DNA from: Fretibacter sp964410285 | GTDB taxonomy: Bacteria > Pseudomonadota > Alphaproteobacteria > Caulobacterales > Maricaulaceae | Length of the DNA: 64,000 bases | Direction of reading: 5' to 3' | Assembly: GCA_964410285.1 (NCBI GenBank) | Contig: CAYPFR010000002.1 | Span: 221,909-285,908 of the forward strand | In this document: one piece after another, positions 52,208 through 60,904 of the stretch | Position numbering within the stretch: position 1 is the first letter of the stretch | How the letters are laid out: every line of letters begins with the position of its first letter | Position numbers and translations under genes: made by a program | Notes under the pieces: model-generated | Told to the model about the DNA's origin: nothing | Databases searched by the model: none | The model's input: the letters and a program-made list of their open reading frames with translations, nothing else

Positions 52208-53533
52208 ATGATTGAACGTTACGCCCGAAAAGAAATGACAGAAATCTGGTCGGCGGCGACCAAATACCGGATTTGGTTCGAGATTGAGGCCCATGGCTGC
52301 GATGCGCTCGCAGAGCTTGGCGTAATCCCCAAGGCGGCCGCCAAGAATATCTGGGACAAGGGCGGCTCTGCCGAGTTTGATGTGGCCAAAATCGATGAGA
52401 TTGAGCGCGAGGTCAAACATGACGTGATTGCATTCCTCACCCATCTTGCGACTTTTATAGGCGAGGATGCGCGCTTTGTGCACCAAGGCTTCACCAGCTC
52501 TGATATTCTTGACACCACCCTGTCTGTGCAGCTTGCGCGCGCAAGCGATCTTTTGCTGGCCGCCATGGACCGCGTGCTCGCAGCGCTGAAAGCGCGCGCG
52601 CAGGAGCATAAATATACGCTGACAATCGGCCGAAGCCACGGCATCCATGCCGAGCCGACAACCATGGGCGTGAAATTTGCCCGCTTTTACGCCGAGTTTG
52701 CGCGCGGGCGCGCGCGCCTTGAAACGGCCCGCAAGGAAATCGCGGTCTGCGCCATTTCCGGCGCGATTGGAACCTTTGCAAATATCGACCCTAGCGTCGA
52801 AGCCCATGTCGCCGAGAAAATGGGCCTTGAGGTCGAACCCGTCTCAACGCAGGTTATCCCGCGTGATCGTCACGCCGCCTATTTCGCGGCGCTGGGCGTT
52901 ATCGCAAGCTCTATTGAGAATATCGCCACAGAGATTCGTCACTTGCAGCGCACAGAGGTACTCGAGGCCGAAGAATTTTTCTCTAAGGGCCAAAAAGGCA
53001 GCTCTGCCATGCCGCATAAGCGTAATCCCGTGCTGACGGAAAATTTGACAGGGCTGGCGCGCCTCGTGCGCATGGCCGTTGTCCCTGCAATGGAGAACGT
53101 GACCCTCTGGCATGAGCGCGATATTTCGCATAGCTCGGTTGAACGAGGCATCGGGCCAGACACTACGGTGCATCTTGATTTTGCCCTGCACCGCCTCGCA
53201 GGGGTTATTGAAAAGCTTGTGATCTATCCCGAAAAAATGTCAGATAATATGAACCGCCTTGGCGGACTTCATAATAGCCAGCGGTTTTTGCTTGCCCTCA
53301 CCCAAGCTGGCGTCTCGCGCGAGGACAGCTACCGTCTCGTGCAGCGCAATGCGATGCAGGTCTGGGAATTATTCCGTACGGGCGGCAATGCCGGCGAAGG
53401 CGCTTTCCTGAACTTACTGCTGAAAGACAAAGATGTTATGGCTCGCCTTTCCGAGGATCAGATACGCTCTATGTTTGACGATGAGTATCACACAAAACAT
53501 GTCGACAATATATTCAGCCGTGTTTTTGCCTAA
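52208..53533 (+). CDS. purB: adenylosuccinate lyase
   Basis: Two steps of purine synthesis: it removes fumarate from SAICAR and from adenylosuccinate. The 441-residue enzyme has the fumarase/aspartase signature SSAMPHKRNPVLTENLTG, the GRSHGIHAEPTTMG segment with catalytic His, and TEIRHLQRTEVLEAEE. Length is typical. It is followed by a clear terminator. Its location is about 2 kb from purCSQL, separated by the thioredoxin-like pair and the DUF1476 gene. Confidence 0.97.
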   Translation: MIERYARKEMTEIWSAATKYRIWFEIEAHGCDALAELGVIPKAAAKNIWDKGGSAEFDVAKIDEIEREVKHDVIAFLTHLATFIGEDARFVHQGFTSSDILDTTLSVQLARASDLLLAAMDRVLAALKARAQEHKYTLTIGRSHGIHAEPTTMGVKFARFYAEFARGRARLETARKEIAVCAISGAIGTFANIDPSVEAHVAEKMGLEVEPVSTQVIPRDRHAAYFAALGVIASSIENIATEIRHLQRTEVLEAEEFFSKGQKGSSAMPHKRNPVLTENLTGLARLVRMAVVPAMENVTLWHERDISHSSVERGIGPDTTVHLDFALHRLAGVIEKLVIYPEKMSDNMNRLGGLHNSQRFLLALTQAGVSREDSYRLVQRNAMQVWELFRTGGNAGEGAFLNLLLKDKDVMARLSEDQIRSMFDDEYHTKHVDNIFSRVFA

Positions 53534-53860
53534 ATCACGGGGGCAAATCTTACCCCGTCCTTAACGCGGGCTGGACACAATATTACCAGCGAGTAATGGA
53601 AAGGTTTACACCCCGTTAAAATAGCGCCTTTTGGGGCGCTTTTTCTTTACCTAAAATTTACGATCCTCGCTGACCTGTACTTTTTTTGATTTTTTTTATG
53701 CTTCAAAATCAATAACTTAAGATCATTTTTCCTTGCTCAATCCCTTATAGATAACAATCAATTAATGCTGCTTTTGCGGTTTATAAACCAATGCTCCCTA
53801 TAAAGTGAGACATAACAAAAACACTACTTTTCAATTCCAAGAGAACCAAGGACTAATACC
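53534..53860. other. 327-base intergenic region: purB terminator and promoter of the thioredoxin-like gene
   Basis: No gene was seen here. It holds the purB terminator at 53623-53647, then a strikingly AT-rich leader with runs of T around 53683-53699. A candidate promoter is TTGCGG (53774-53779) with CTATAA (53798-53803), an 18-base spacer, 58 bases before the start codon. An AAGGA ribosome-binding site (about 53847) precedes the ATG at 53861. The pattern suggests a strong, separately regulated promoter. Confidence 0.5.
53623..53647 (+). terminator. Rho-independent terminator of purB
   Basis: AGCGCC (53623-53628) pairs with GGCGCT (53635-53640), loop TTTTGG, followed by TTTTCTTT (from 53641). 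It lies about 90 bases beyond the purB stop. Confidence 0.75.
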
Positions 53861-54343
53861 ATGAAAAAACTTATCGCACTTTTTAGCGCTACTGTTTTGA
53901 CATCAGCATTCGGCGCAACTGCTTTTGCAGCTTCTCCTGATGTTTATGTCGTTAACTTCCGTGCCGATTCAAACCCTGAAAGCGTCCAGCTTGATTCAAC
54001 GCTTGCCTCTGCTATCGCCATTGCTGGCGTATCAGCCGAAGAAGTGACAATTGACACGTCAACTGCCGCAAAATGGGAAAAAGGCGGACACGAAGCTTTT
54101 GATCGTGACATCGTTCCTGTCTTTAACAAGTGGGTTGGCCTTCCCGGCTTTGCCGCAGTTGTTGACGCCAAGTCAAAGCGCGTAATCGGATGTGTAAACA
54201 GCACTTTTGATGCCTCTGAAATGGCCCAAGAAATCCGCAAAATGGCGTCACGCGCCTCTGGTTCAGCCTATTTGTCTAACGCGTCTACGCGCCGTAAGAC
54301 GACACAGTGCCCACCAGCGCACAACGTTGACCCAGGCCGCTAA
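53861..54343 (+). CDS. secreted thioredoxin-like paralogue lacking the CxxC active site
   Basis: A 160-residue exported protein (signal peptide ending ATAFAAS). It aligns along its length with the next gene: YVVNFRAD versus YVVMFRAD, HEAFDRDIVPVFNKWVG versus HHAFDRELVPQYNSWMG, GFAAVVDAKSKRVIGCVN versus GFAAIIDGDTKRTLGCVN. Where the neighbour has WCAPC, this protein has SNPES, so it cannot be a normal thiol-disulfide oxidoreductase. Both keep a Cys in GCVN (111) and one in the C-terminal tail (150). Function unknown. A strong terminator follows. Confidence 0.8.
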   Translation: MKKLIALFSATVLTSAFGATAFAASPDVYVVNFRADSNPESVQLDSTLASAIAIAGVSAEEVTIDTSTAAKWEKGGHEAFDRDIVPVFNKWVGLPGFAAVVDAKSKRVIGCVNSTFDASEMAQEIRKMASRASGSAYLSNASTRRKTTQCPPAHNVDPGR

Positions 54344-54367
54344 ACCCGGCTTGATGAGCAATATTTG

Positions 54368-54397
54368 GCCCCGCTGGCTTGCTAGCGGGGCTTTTTT
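54368..54397 (+). terminator. Rho-independent terminator after the first thioredoxin-like gene
   Basis: GCCCCGCT (54368-54375) pairs perfectly with AGCGGGGC (54384-54391) around an 8-base loop, followed by six T (54392-54397). This makes the two paralogous genes separate transcripts. Confidence 0.9.
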
Positions 54398-54518
54398 GCG
54401 GCCCGCTTCCCCTCTGGGTTGTTTCACGGCTTCGTTATATGGCTAGCTGCCATTTGAAAGTGAAACCTTAAGACCCATATTGTATAGTGAACTCAAATTT
54501 CCGGCGATTGGATAGCTT

Positions 54519-55016
54519 ATGACCATGTTCAAAACAAAAGCCCTCGCGGCGGCTTTAGCGGTAACGGTGCTGCCAGCCATTTCCACTAGCGCCCAGACAT
54601 ATCAACCAGTCATGACGCAGCCTGCCCTCACCCAGCCTGCCATGTATGTCGTGATGTTTCGCGCGGATTGGTGCGCGCCCTGCAAAGTGGTCGAGCCGAA
54701 CCTCATTCAGGCCCGCGATATGCTTCGAGATCCCTCCGTTGAATATCTCACTTTTGATATTACCGATCCTGCCCGCTCAGAAATTAGCGCCCACCATGCT
54801 TTTGACCGCGAACTTGTACCGCAATATAATAGCTGGATGGGCGTGACAGGCTTTGCCGCCATCATCGACGGCGACACAAAGCGCACCTTAGGCTGCGTGA
54901 ACATGCTTTATGATGCCGCCTCAACGGCTAAACACATTAGCAATCTGAAAACCTATGCGGTTTCTAACCAGCCAAGCACAGACTTTACCTGCCCGGAGCC
55001 AAACGCCCCGCGCTAG
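54519..55016 (+). CDS. secreted thioredoxin-like protein with intact CxxC
   Basis: A 165-residue exported protein with a signal peptide ending STSAQ and a thioredoxin-fold region carrying the active site WCAPC (Cys52, Cys55). Two more Cys are shared with its paralogue: Cys126 in GCVN and Cys158 in the tail. It probably acts on disulfides or thiols in the periplasm. An Asp/Glu-poor, short fold compared with DsbA. A TATTGTATAG-like -10 element lies about 40 bases upstream. It ends about 65 bases from the DUF1476 gene. Confidence 0.85.
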   Translation: MTMFKTKALAAALAVTVLPAISTSAQTYQPVMTQPALTQPAMYVVMFRADWCAPCKVVEPNLIQARDMLRDPSVEYLTFDITDPARSEISAHHAFDRELVPQYNSWMGVTGFAAIIDGDTKRTLGCVNMLYDAASTAKHISNLKTYAVSNQPSTDFTCPEPNAPR

Positions 55017-55083
55017 GCGGGCCATATTGGGCGGGCCTCACTGAAAAGGCGCGCTTCATCTGAAAGCCGCGGCGGGACGCTGG

Positions 55084-55410
55084 CTAGGCCTTAAGGCCGT
55101 AGACCTCCTCGCGCGCTGCATTGAGGCATTCCGCCATTTTCTCGCGCAGGGCCGTGTCGCTCATATCTATACCGGCTGCGTCCAAATCCTTGCGCAGCTT
55201 GCGGAAAACATCATCATCCCCGGCCTCTTCCATATCGGCCACGATCACAGACAGCGCATATTTGTCAACGCCGTCGCCTTCAATCCCCATGAGCGCCGCC
55301 GCCCACTCGCCGAGCATTTTATTGCGCTTAGCTTCGGACTTAAACTCTTTGGCCGCATCCATCACAAATTTGGTTTCAGTAGCGTTCTGGCGGTCTTCAA
55401 ATGTCGACAT
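55084..55410 (-). CDS. F1F0-ATPase inhibitor zeta-type protein (DUF1476)
   Basis: A 108-residue DUF1476 protein. This family is the zeta subunit in alphaproteobacteria, which inhibits the reverse (hydrolytic) reaction of ATP synthase. The N-terminal STFEDRQNATETKFVMD and LGEWAAALMG-type helices match the family. It is on the minus strand, divergent from purC, an arrangement seen in many alphaproteobacteria. Confidence 0.85.
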   Translation of the reverse strand: MSTFEDRQNATETKFVMDAAKEFKSEAKRNKMLGEWAAALMGIEGDGVDKYALSVIVADMEEAGDDDVFRKLRKDLDAAGIDMSDTALREKMAECLNAAREEVYGLKA

Positions 55411-55551
55411 TTTATATCCTTTGCGGAGATGAATTTGGTTCTAGCGCTTATGTAAGAATTCAAGCGGGGCTAATCAACAGAATTCGGTGATTTTTCGCTG
55501 CGCGGTGATTGCCGCACGCAGTGCAATCGTCTAGGACAAGGCCTCAAAAGA

Positions 55552-55581
55552 GACTCACTTTCCGTGGACTCATCGTGAGTC
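55552..55581. other. 7-bp inverted repeat upstream of purC
   Basis: GACTCAC (55552-55558) and GTGAGTC (55575-55581) are perfect inverted repeats with a 16-base loop, ending about 22 bases before the purC start. It could be an operator or a leader hairpin. No purine-riboswitch core was seen. Confidence 0.35.
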
Positions 55582-55603
55582 GACATAATTTTAAGGCCAA
55601 ATC

Positions 55604-56374
55604 ATGAGCCGCCGCAAAAAACTTTACGAAGGCAAAGCCAAAATCCTCTATGAGGGGCCAGAACCCGGTACGATCATCCAATATTTTAAAGATGATGCCA
55701 CGGCGTTCAATGCTCAAAAGAAAGCCACGCTGGACGGAAAAGGCGTGCTCAACAACCGTATCTCCGAGTTTATGATGCTTCGTCTCTCTGAGATCGGGAT
55801 CCCGACGCATTTTATCAAACGGCTAAACATGCGCGAGCAGCTTTGCAAGAAAGTCGAAATCGTGCCGCTCGAGGTCATTGTCCGTAATGTTGCAGCCGGC
55901 ACCATGAGCAAGCGTCTTGGGATCGAGGAGGGCGAGCCCCTGCCCCGCGCCATTGTAGAATTCTGCCTCAAGCGTGATGATTTAGGCGACCCGCTCGTGG
56001 CCGAGGAACATATCTCAGCGTTTGGCTGGGCCAGCGAAGACGAAGTTGATGACATTATCGCGCTTACCCTGCGGATTAACGACTATCTGTGCGGCCTGTT
56101 TTCCGGCGTCGGCATCCGCTTGATTGATTTTAAGATCGAATTTGGACGCCTGCCAATGGAAGGCGGCCATCAAATCGTCTTGGCTGACGAGATCAGTCCT
56201 GATAGCTGCCGTCTTTGGGACCGCGAAACGAATAAAAAGCTGGATAAGGACCGCTTCCGCCGCGACCTTGGGGATGTCACTGAAGCCTACACGGAAGTGG
56301 CAACCCGTCTTGGCATTATCAAAGAAAACGGCACAGCCAATAATGTTGTTTCCCTAGTCAAAAACGAGGAATAA
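55604..56374 (+). CDS. purC: phosphoribosylaminoimidazole-succinocarboxamide synthase
   Basis: Joins aspartate to CAIR, using ATP, in purine synthesis. The 256-residue enzyme shows LYEGKAKILYEGPEPG, PLEVIVRNVAAGTMSKRLG, and IDFKIEFGRLPMEG with DEISPDSCRLWD. It begins the pur operon: purC, 2 bases to purS, 4 bases to purQ, purQ-purL overlap. Confidence 0.97.
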   Translation: MSRRKKLYEGKAKILYEGPEPGTIIQYFKDDATAFNAQKKATLDGKGVLNNRISEFMMLRLSEIGIPTHFIKRLNMREQLCKKVEIVPLEVIVRNVAAGTMSKRLGIEEGEPLPRAIVEFCLKRDDLGDPLVAEEHISAFGWASEDEVDDIIALTLRINDYLCGLFSGVGIRLIDFKIEFGRLPMEGGHQIVLADEISPDSCRLWDRETNKKLDKDRFRRDLGDVTEAYTEVATRLGIIKENGTANNVVSLVKNEE

Positions 56375-56376
56375 TC

Positions 56377-56625
56377 ATGAAAGCTATCATTCATGTCGGA
56401 TTAAAACCGGGCGTATTGGATCCGCAAGGCAGGGCGATCGCCCGTTCGCTTAATGATCTTGGGTTTGAAGGGGTCAAGGCCGCGCGCCAAGGCAAAACGA
56501 TTGAGCTTGACCTAAGCCATGAGGATGAAGAGGCGGCAAAAACAGACGTAACCGCGATGTGCGAGAAGCTCTTGGCCAATACGGTGATTGAGAGTTACCG
56601 CATCGAAATCCTCACTGGAGAATAG
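56377..56625 (+). CDS. purS: phosphoribosylformylglycinamidine synthase subunit PurS
   Basis: An 82-residue small subunit that bridges PurL and PurQ in the three-part FGAM synthase. The family start MKAIIHVGLKPGVLDPQGRA is visible by its parts KAIIHVGLKPGVLDPQG and IARSLNDLGF. It starts 2 bases after purC. Confidence 0.95.
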   Translation: MKAIIHVGLKPGVLDPQGRAIARSLNDLGFEGVKAARQGKTIELDLSHEDEEAAKTDVTAMCEKLLANTVIESYRIEILTGE

Positions 56626-56629
56626 CGGC

Positions 56630-57289
56630 ATGAGAACAGCCGTCATTACTTTCCCGGCCTCCAATTGTGACCGCGATGCCGCTCTGGCGCTTGAGCAGGT
56701 CACAGGACGCAAAGCCGAGCGTGTCTGGCATGGCGATACCGAACTGCCGGATGTTGATTTTGTTGTTATTCCCGGCGGGTTTTCTTACGGCGACTATTTG
56801 CGCTGCGGGGCAATGGCGGCCCGCTCGCCCATCATTCAAGATCTTGTCAAAAAGGCGAATAATGGTCTTCCTGTTGCTGGGTTTTGCAATGGCTTTCAAA
56901 TCTTGTGCGAAGCGGGACTTCTGCCCGGTGTTTTAATGCGCAATGCAAATTTGAAATTTGTCTGCAAACCGCAAAAGCTGCGGATCGTCAATGGCAATAG
57001 CCGCTTCACCTCCGCCTACAAAGGCACGTCAGAGATCGTCTTTCCCATAGCGCATCATGACGGAAATTATTTTGCCGATAATGACACACTCAACATGCTG
57101 GAAAAATCTGGACGTGTGATCGTGGAGTATGACGGTAATCCCAATGGCTCGGCGCGCAATATCGCGGGCATTTGTAACGAGGCCGGTAATGTGATGGGTA
57201 TGATGCCCCACCCCGAGCGCGCAGTGGACCCGCTGCACGGCGGCACAGACGGCATTGCGCTCTTTAAATCTATTCTCGAGTCAATCTAA
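56630..57289 (+). CDS. purQ: phosphoribosylformylglycinamidine synthase subunit PurQ (glutaminase)
   Basis: Supplies ammonia from glutamine for FGAM synthesis. The 219-residue class I glutaminase has ITFPASNCDRDAA at its start, the nucleophile Cys in VAGFCNGFQILCE, and the His/Glu pair in MMPHPERAVD. The start at 56630 matches the family; an in-frame extension to 56588 overlaps purS. The stop shares one base with the purL start (TAATG). Confidence 0.96.
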   Translation: MRTAVITFPASNCDRDAALALEQVTGRKAERVWHGDTELPDVDFVVIPGGFSYGDYLRCGAMAARSPIIQDLVKKANNGLPVAGFCNGFQILCEAGLLPGVLMRNANLKFVCKPQKLRIVNGNSRFTSAYKGTSEIVFPIAHHDGNYFADNDTLNMLEKSGRVIVEYDGNPNGSARNIAGICNEAGNVMGMMPHPERAVDPLHGGTDGIALFKSILESI

Positions 57290-59499
57290 TGGCCAAAAGT
57301 AAAAAGATGAAAATCACCCCTGAAATCGTCAAAGAACACGGCCTATCGGAGAGTGAATATCAAATCATTCTCGATCGCTTAGGCCGCGAGCCAAACATTA
57401 ACGAGCTGGGGATTTTTTCGGTAATGTGGTCAGAGCACTGCTCTTATAAATCCTCCCGGCGGCATTTGGGTAAGTTCCTCACATCTGGTCCCAAAGTCAT
57501 ACAAGGGCCGGGCGAGAACGCGGGCGTGATTGATATTGGCGACGGCGACGCGATTGTTTTCAAAATGGAAAGCCACAACCACCCCAGCTACATTGAGCCC
57601 TATCAAGGCGCAGCCACGGGCGTTGGCGGCATCATGCGTGACGTATTCACAATGGGGGCGCGCCCGATTGCCTTGATGAACGCGCTACGTTTTGGCGAAA
57701 TTGATCACCCAAAAACCCGCCAGCTCCTATCGGGCGTCGTGGCCGGTATTGGCGGTTATGGGAACTGCGTCGGCGTTCCCACTGTTGGCGGGGAAACCAA
57801 CTTCCACAAAGGGTACAACGGCAACATTCTTGTAAACGCCATGTGCGTTGGCCTCGCGCGGGCAGACAATGTCTTTTATTCTGCCGCCAAAGGCGTGGGA
57901 AATCCAATTTTTTACGTAGGGTCCAAAACCGGCAGAGACGGCATTCACGGCGCGACCATGGCCTCTGCGGAATTTGATGATGATAGCGAAGAAAAGCGCC
58001 CCACGGTTCAGGTTGGCGACCCTTTCACTGAAAAACTCCTGATTGAGGCCTGCCTTGAGTTGATGGCGACAGACGCCATTATTGCTATTCAGGATATGGG
58101 CGCGGCCGGGCTCACCTCATCCTCAATTGAAATGGCGGATAAGGGCGGCGTCGGCGTTGAGCTTAATCTGGATAAAGTCCCCCAACGCGAAGAAGGCATG
58201 ACGCCCTATGAAATGATGCTCTCGGAGTCCCAAGAGCGTATGCTGATGGTGATTAAACCCGGCATGGAGCAGCTTGCATTTGACACATTTAATAAATGGG
58301 AGCTTGATGTAGCGGAAATCGGTAAAACGACCGATACAGGTAATCTTGTGCTCAAACATAAGCGGAAAACTGTTTGCGATATTCCGATTGCGCCGCTCGG
58401 GGATGATGCGCCCAATTACGACCGTCCCCATGTCCCGACGCCTGCACGTGCCGTTCTGATGCCAAATGAGGTATTTGAGACGCAAGATTACAACGATGCC
58501 CTTGTCCGGATCATTTCTGCCCCTGATATCGCCTCAAAACGCTGGATATGGGAACAATATGATCGCCACGTTATGGCCGATACCGTTGATAGCAGCCAGT
58601 CTAATGGCGATGCAGCGATTGTACGTATTCACGGCAGTAATAAGGCCGTTGCCATTACTACCGATGTGACGCCGCGCTATTGCTATGCAGATCCATATGA
58701 GGGCGGAAAACAATGCGTTGCCGAAACATGGCGCAACCTGACCGCCGTTGGGGCGGACCCGATTGCCATTACCGATTGCCTGAACTTTGGCAATCCTGAG
58801 CGGCCTGAAATCATGGGCCAATTTGTTGGCTGTATTGACGGTATGAATGAGGCTTGCCGCGCTTTTGATTACCCCGTCGTCTCGGGTAATGTATCGCTTT
58901 ATAATGAGACAAATGGCGTCGCTATCCCGCCGACCCCTGCCGTGGGCGGGGTGGGCCTTATCCCGAACCTTGATTTCTTCAAGACATTGGCGGGTGCCAG
59001 CGAGGGAGATACGCTCATCCTGATTGGGGAAACGACGGGCTGGCTTGGAAGCTCTATTTACCTGCGCGAGATATTGCAACGTGAGGACGGAGCGCCGCCC
59101 CCCGTTGACCTGGCCGCAGAAAAAGCAAATGGTGATTACATCCGTAAGCTGATCCGTAATCGCCGCGTGCGCGCCGTTCATGATCTTTCTGACGGCGGGC
59201 TGGCGATTGCCGCCTGCGAAATGGCCTTCTCGAGTAATATTGGACTTTCCTTGAGCGGACCAAGTTCTGGGCCACTGCATGCGTGGTTCTTTGGAGAGGA
59301 TCAAGCGCGCTACCTCATCGCGGTGGGCGACAATGACGTTAATCCCGTAGTCAGCACCGCCCATGCCAAAGGCGTTGCGGCGCAGGTGGTGGGTAAAGTA
59401 GGCGGCGAACGCATTAGCGGCGCTGGCGCCTTTGACGTCAGCCTAGAAGGTCTGCGCCGTAAGCATGAAGAATGGCTACCCAAGTTTATGGCGGGCTGA
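57289..59499 (+). CDS. purL: phosphoribosylformylglycinamidine synthase subunit PurL
   Basis: Synthetase subunit of FGAM synthase, 736 residues, the small type that works with PurS and PurQ. Motifs: WSEHCSYKSSRRHL near the N-terminus, ENAGVIDIGDGDAIVFKMESHNHP (by its key parts ENAGVID and MESHNHPS), QDMGAAGLTSSS, and a second AIR-synthase-like half with SLSGPSSGP. It overlaps purQ by one base and is followed 2 bases later by bolA. Confidence 0.98.
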   Translation: MAKSKKMKITPEIVKEHGLSESEYQIILDRLGREPNINELGIFSVMWSEHCSYKSSRRHLGKFLTSGPKVIQGPGENAGVIDIGDGDAIVFKMESHNHPSYIEPYQGAATGVGGIMRDVFTMGARPIALMNALRFGEIDHPKTRQLLSGVVAGIGGYGNCVGVPTVGGETNFHKGYNGNILVNAMCVGLARADNVFYSAAKGVGNPIFYVGSKTGRDGIHGATMASAEFDDDSEEKRPTVQVGDPFTEKLLIEACLELMATDAIIAIQDMGAAGLTSSSIEMADKGGVGVELNLDKVPQREEGMTPYEMMLSESQERMLMVIKPGMEQLAFDTFNKWELDVAEIGKTTDTGNLVLKHKRKTVCDIPIAPLGDDAPNYDRPHVPTPARAVLMPNEVFETQDYNDALVRIISAPDIASKRWIWEQYDRHVMADTVDSSQSNGDAAIVRIHGSNKAVAITTDVTPRYCYADPYEGGKQCVAETWRNLTAVGADPIAITDCLNFGNPERPEIMGQFVGCIDGMNEACRAFDYPVVSGNVSLYNETNGVAIPPTPAVGGVGLIPNLDFFKTLAGASEGDTLILIGETTGWLGSSIYLREILQREDGAPPPVDLAAEKANGDYIRKLIRNRRVRAVHDLSDGGLAIAACEMAFSSNIGLSLSGPSSGPLHAWFFGEDQARYLIAVGDNDVNPVVSTAHAKGVAAQVVGKVGGERISGAGAFDVSLEGLRRKHEEWLPKFMAG

Positions 59500-59501
59500 T
59501 C

Positions 59502-59753
59502 ATGGCAATGGCAGGCGAAGATATTGCAGCATTGATCATGGCGGCCCTTCCCGGCTCCGACGTAGAAATGATTGATCTTGCGGGGGACAATAATCACTGG
59601 AAAGCCGTCATAATCAGTCCTGATTTCGCAGGCTTGAGCCGGATAAAGCAACATCAGCTTGTCTATGCTGCGCTCAAAGGGAAGATGGACGGGGAGAACG
59701 GCGAACTTCATGCGCTAGCCCTGGAGACACGCGCGCCGCAAACCGAAAGCTAG
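59502..59753 (+). CDS. BolA-family protein
   Basis: About 83 residues with the BolA-like fold: a Met-Ala start, ALPGSDVEMIDLAGDNNHWKAVI and the later SRIKQHQLVYAALKG. BolA proteins pair with monothiol glutaredoxins to handle Fe-S clusters, and grxD is the next gene (100 bases on), so a functional pair is likely. It follows purL by 2 bases. Two in-frame ATG codons (59502 and 59508) make the start uncertain. Confidence 0.88.
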   Translation: MAMAGEDIAALIMAALPGSDVEMIDLAGDNNHWKAVIISPDFAGLSRIKQHQLVYAALKGKMDGENGELHALALETRAPQTES

Positions 59754-59852
59754 GCCGGTTTCATATCGGCCTGAGAGAGGGGCACAAGACACAGCCCCCG
59801 CCTTGAATTATCTGCCTGCCCTTATTATCTAACGGATGGAAAAGAGGTTTTT

Positions 59853-60185
59853 ATGACGAAAGTAGTTGACCGGATCAAATCCTTGATCGCGGAAAAGGAT
59901 GTTGTTCTCTTTATGAAGGGAACGCCGACCTTTCCGCAATGCGGGTTTTCAAGCACAGTTGTACAAATTTTGGACTATATCGGCGTCGATTATGGGGCGG
60001 TGAATGTGCTTGATGATCCAGAAATTCGCCAAGGGATAAAGGACTTTAACAACTGGCCTACAATTCCCCAAATTTTTGTAAAATCAGAGTTTATTGGCGG
60101 CTGTGATATCGTCAAAGAGATGTTCGAAACCGGAGAGCTGAGAGGCTTGATGGAAGAAAATGGCATTTCTCTGTCTAAAGCTTAA
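59853..60185 (+). CDS. grxD: monothiol glutaredoxin (Grx4 type)
   Basis: A 110-residue CGFS-type glutaredoxin that binds and delivers Fe-S clusters, usually with BolA. The MKGTPTFPQCGFSSTVVQIL motif (Cys in CGFS), NWPTIPQIFV and GGCDIVKEM are the family features. It forms an apparent bolA-grxD pair. Confidence 0.97.
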   Translation: MTKVVDRIKSLIAEKDVVLFMKGTPTFPQCGFSSTVVQILDYIGVDYGAVNVLDDPEIRQGIKDFNNWPTIPQIFVKSEFIGGCDIVKEMFETGELRGLMEENGISLSKA

Positions 60186-60258
60186 CGGCGCGCTTAAATA
60201 AAATTAACCAGTTTTAGACTTTTTTCATATATGGCTTGCTCAAAAATAGCAGGTCAAT

Positions 60259-60852
60259 ATGTCAAGATTGAAGGTATTACTAAAGCCGGCTCACGGAGAG
60301 TCGACGCGGTCTCAGTATCATTTCGCGACCTATGAGGCGGTGAGTAAAGAGCCAATGGGAATGGGTCGAACGCTTGGCACCGCCCTTGCTCTTATTTTAG
60401 GGATTGCGGCGGGTTACACGGCCATTTTATACATCTTGCCCTTTGCGACTCCGCGCCAGATACTCGGAATTTCCCAGCAAAATTATGCCGCCGCGGCCCT
60501 TGAGCAAAACAATATGGGCTGGATACGCAATACACTATTACGCCCGTTTGAAATCCGTAAGACCTTCCTTGGCAAAGGCCAATCTATCCGCGCGCATTAC
60601 GTTATTCCAAAAGGCATGATTGTCGATCTACAAATCGAGCAATGCAGCCGAAAACTCATTTTGGAAGCCCATATATGTGATGTCATGGGCCGCTCACATG
60701 TGACGCTAGAAGAAGGCGTTGGAACCCGCAAATTTAAATTTGGCGATGTCGCCTTCTTTCGGTTTGACGATAGGTTGCGCTCGGTTGATGGCATTCCAGC
60801 CACAGCTCAGGAACGCGAGGCTGGATACCGTATTATTTGGGTTCGAGATTAA
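60259..60852 (+). CDS. hypothetical single-pass membrane protein
   Basis: A 197-residue protein with a basic N-terminal 30 residues, one membrane helix (about residues 38-60, LGTALALILGIAAGYTAILYILP by its core ALALILGIAAGYTAI) and an extracytoplasmic domain with Cys133 and Cys144 in IEQCSRKLILEAHICD. No family recognised. It is preceded by an AT-rich gap and ends at a bidirectional hairpin shared with rpsD. Confidence 0.65.
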   Translation: MSRLKVLLKPAHGESTRSQYHFATYEAVSKEPMGMGRTLGTALALILGIAAGYTAILYILPFATPRQILGISQQNYAAAALEQNNMGWIRNTLLRPFEIRKTFLGKGQSIRAHYVIPKGMIVDLQIEQCSRKLILEAHICDVMGRSHVTLEEGVGTRKFKFGDVAFFRFDDRLRSVDGIPATAQEREAGYRIIWVRD

Positions 60853-60881
60853 AAAAAAGCGCCAGCTCTCGTCAGCGCTTT
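60851..60881. terminator. bidirectional terminator between the membrane-protein gene and rpsD
   Basis: AAAGCGC (60856-60862) pairs with GCGCTTT (60875-60881). The A run at 60851-60858 gives a U run for rpsD (minus), and TTTAGGATTTT serves the plus-strand gene more weakly. Confidence 0.7.
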
Positions 60882-60904
60882 AGGATTTTAATTTCGCAGA
60901 CCTC

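Noticed and set aside
58534..59364. 276-codon antisense ORF inside purL, and similar long antisense ORFs in purB (52121-52807) and the MFS gene (51295-51912)
   Set aside because: They are mirror frames of well-supported genes with no motif or start signal of their own; GC-rich codon bias opens such frames by chance.
60194..60206. TTAA-N6-TTAA upstream of the 197-residue membrane-protein gene as a CtrA site
   Set aside because: Spacing is six rather than seven bases, and the region is AT-rich enough for this to be chance.
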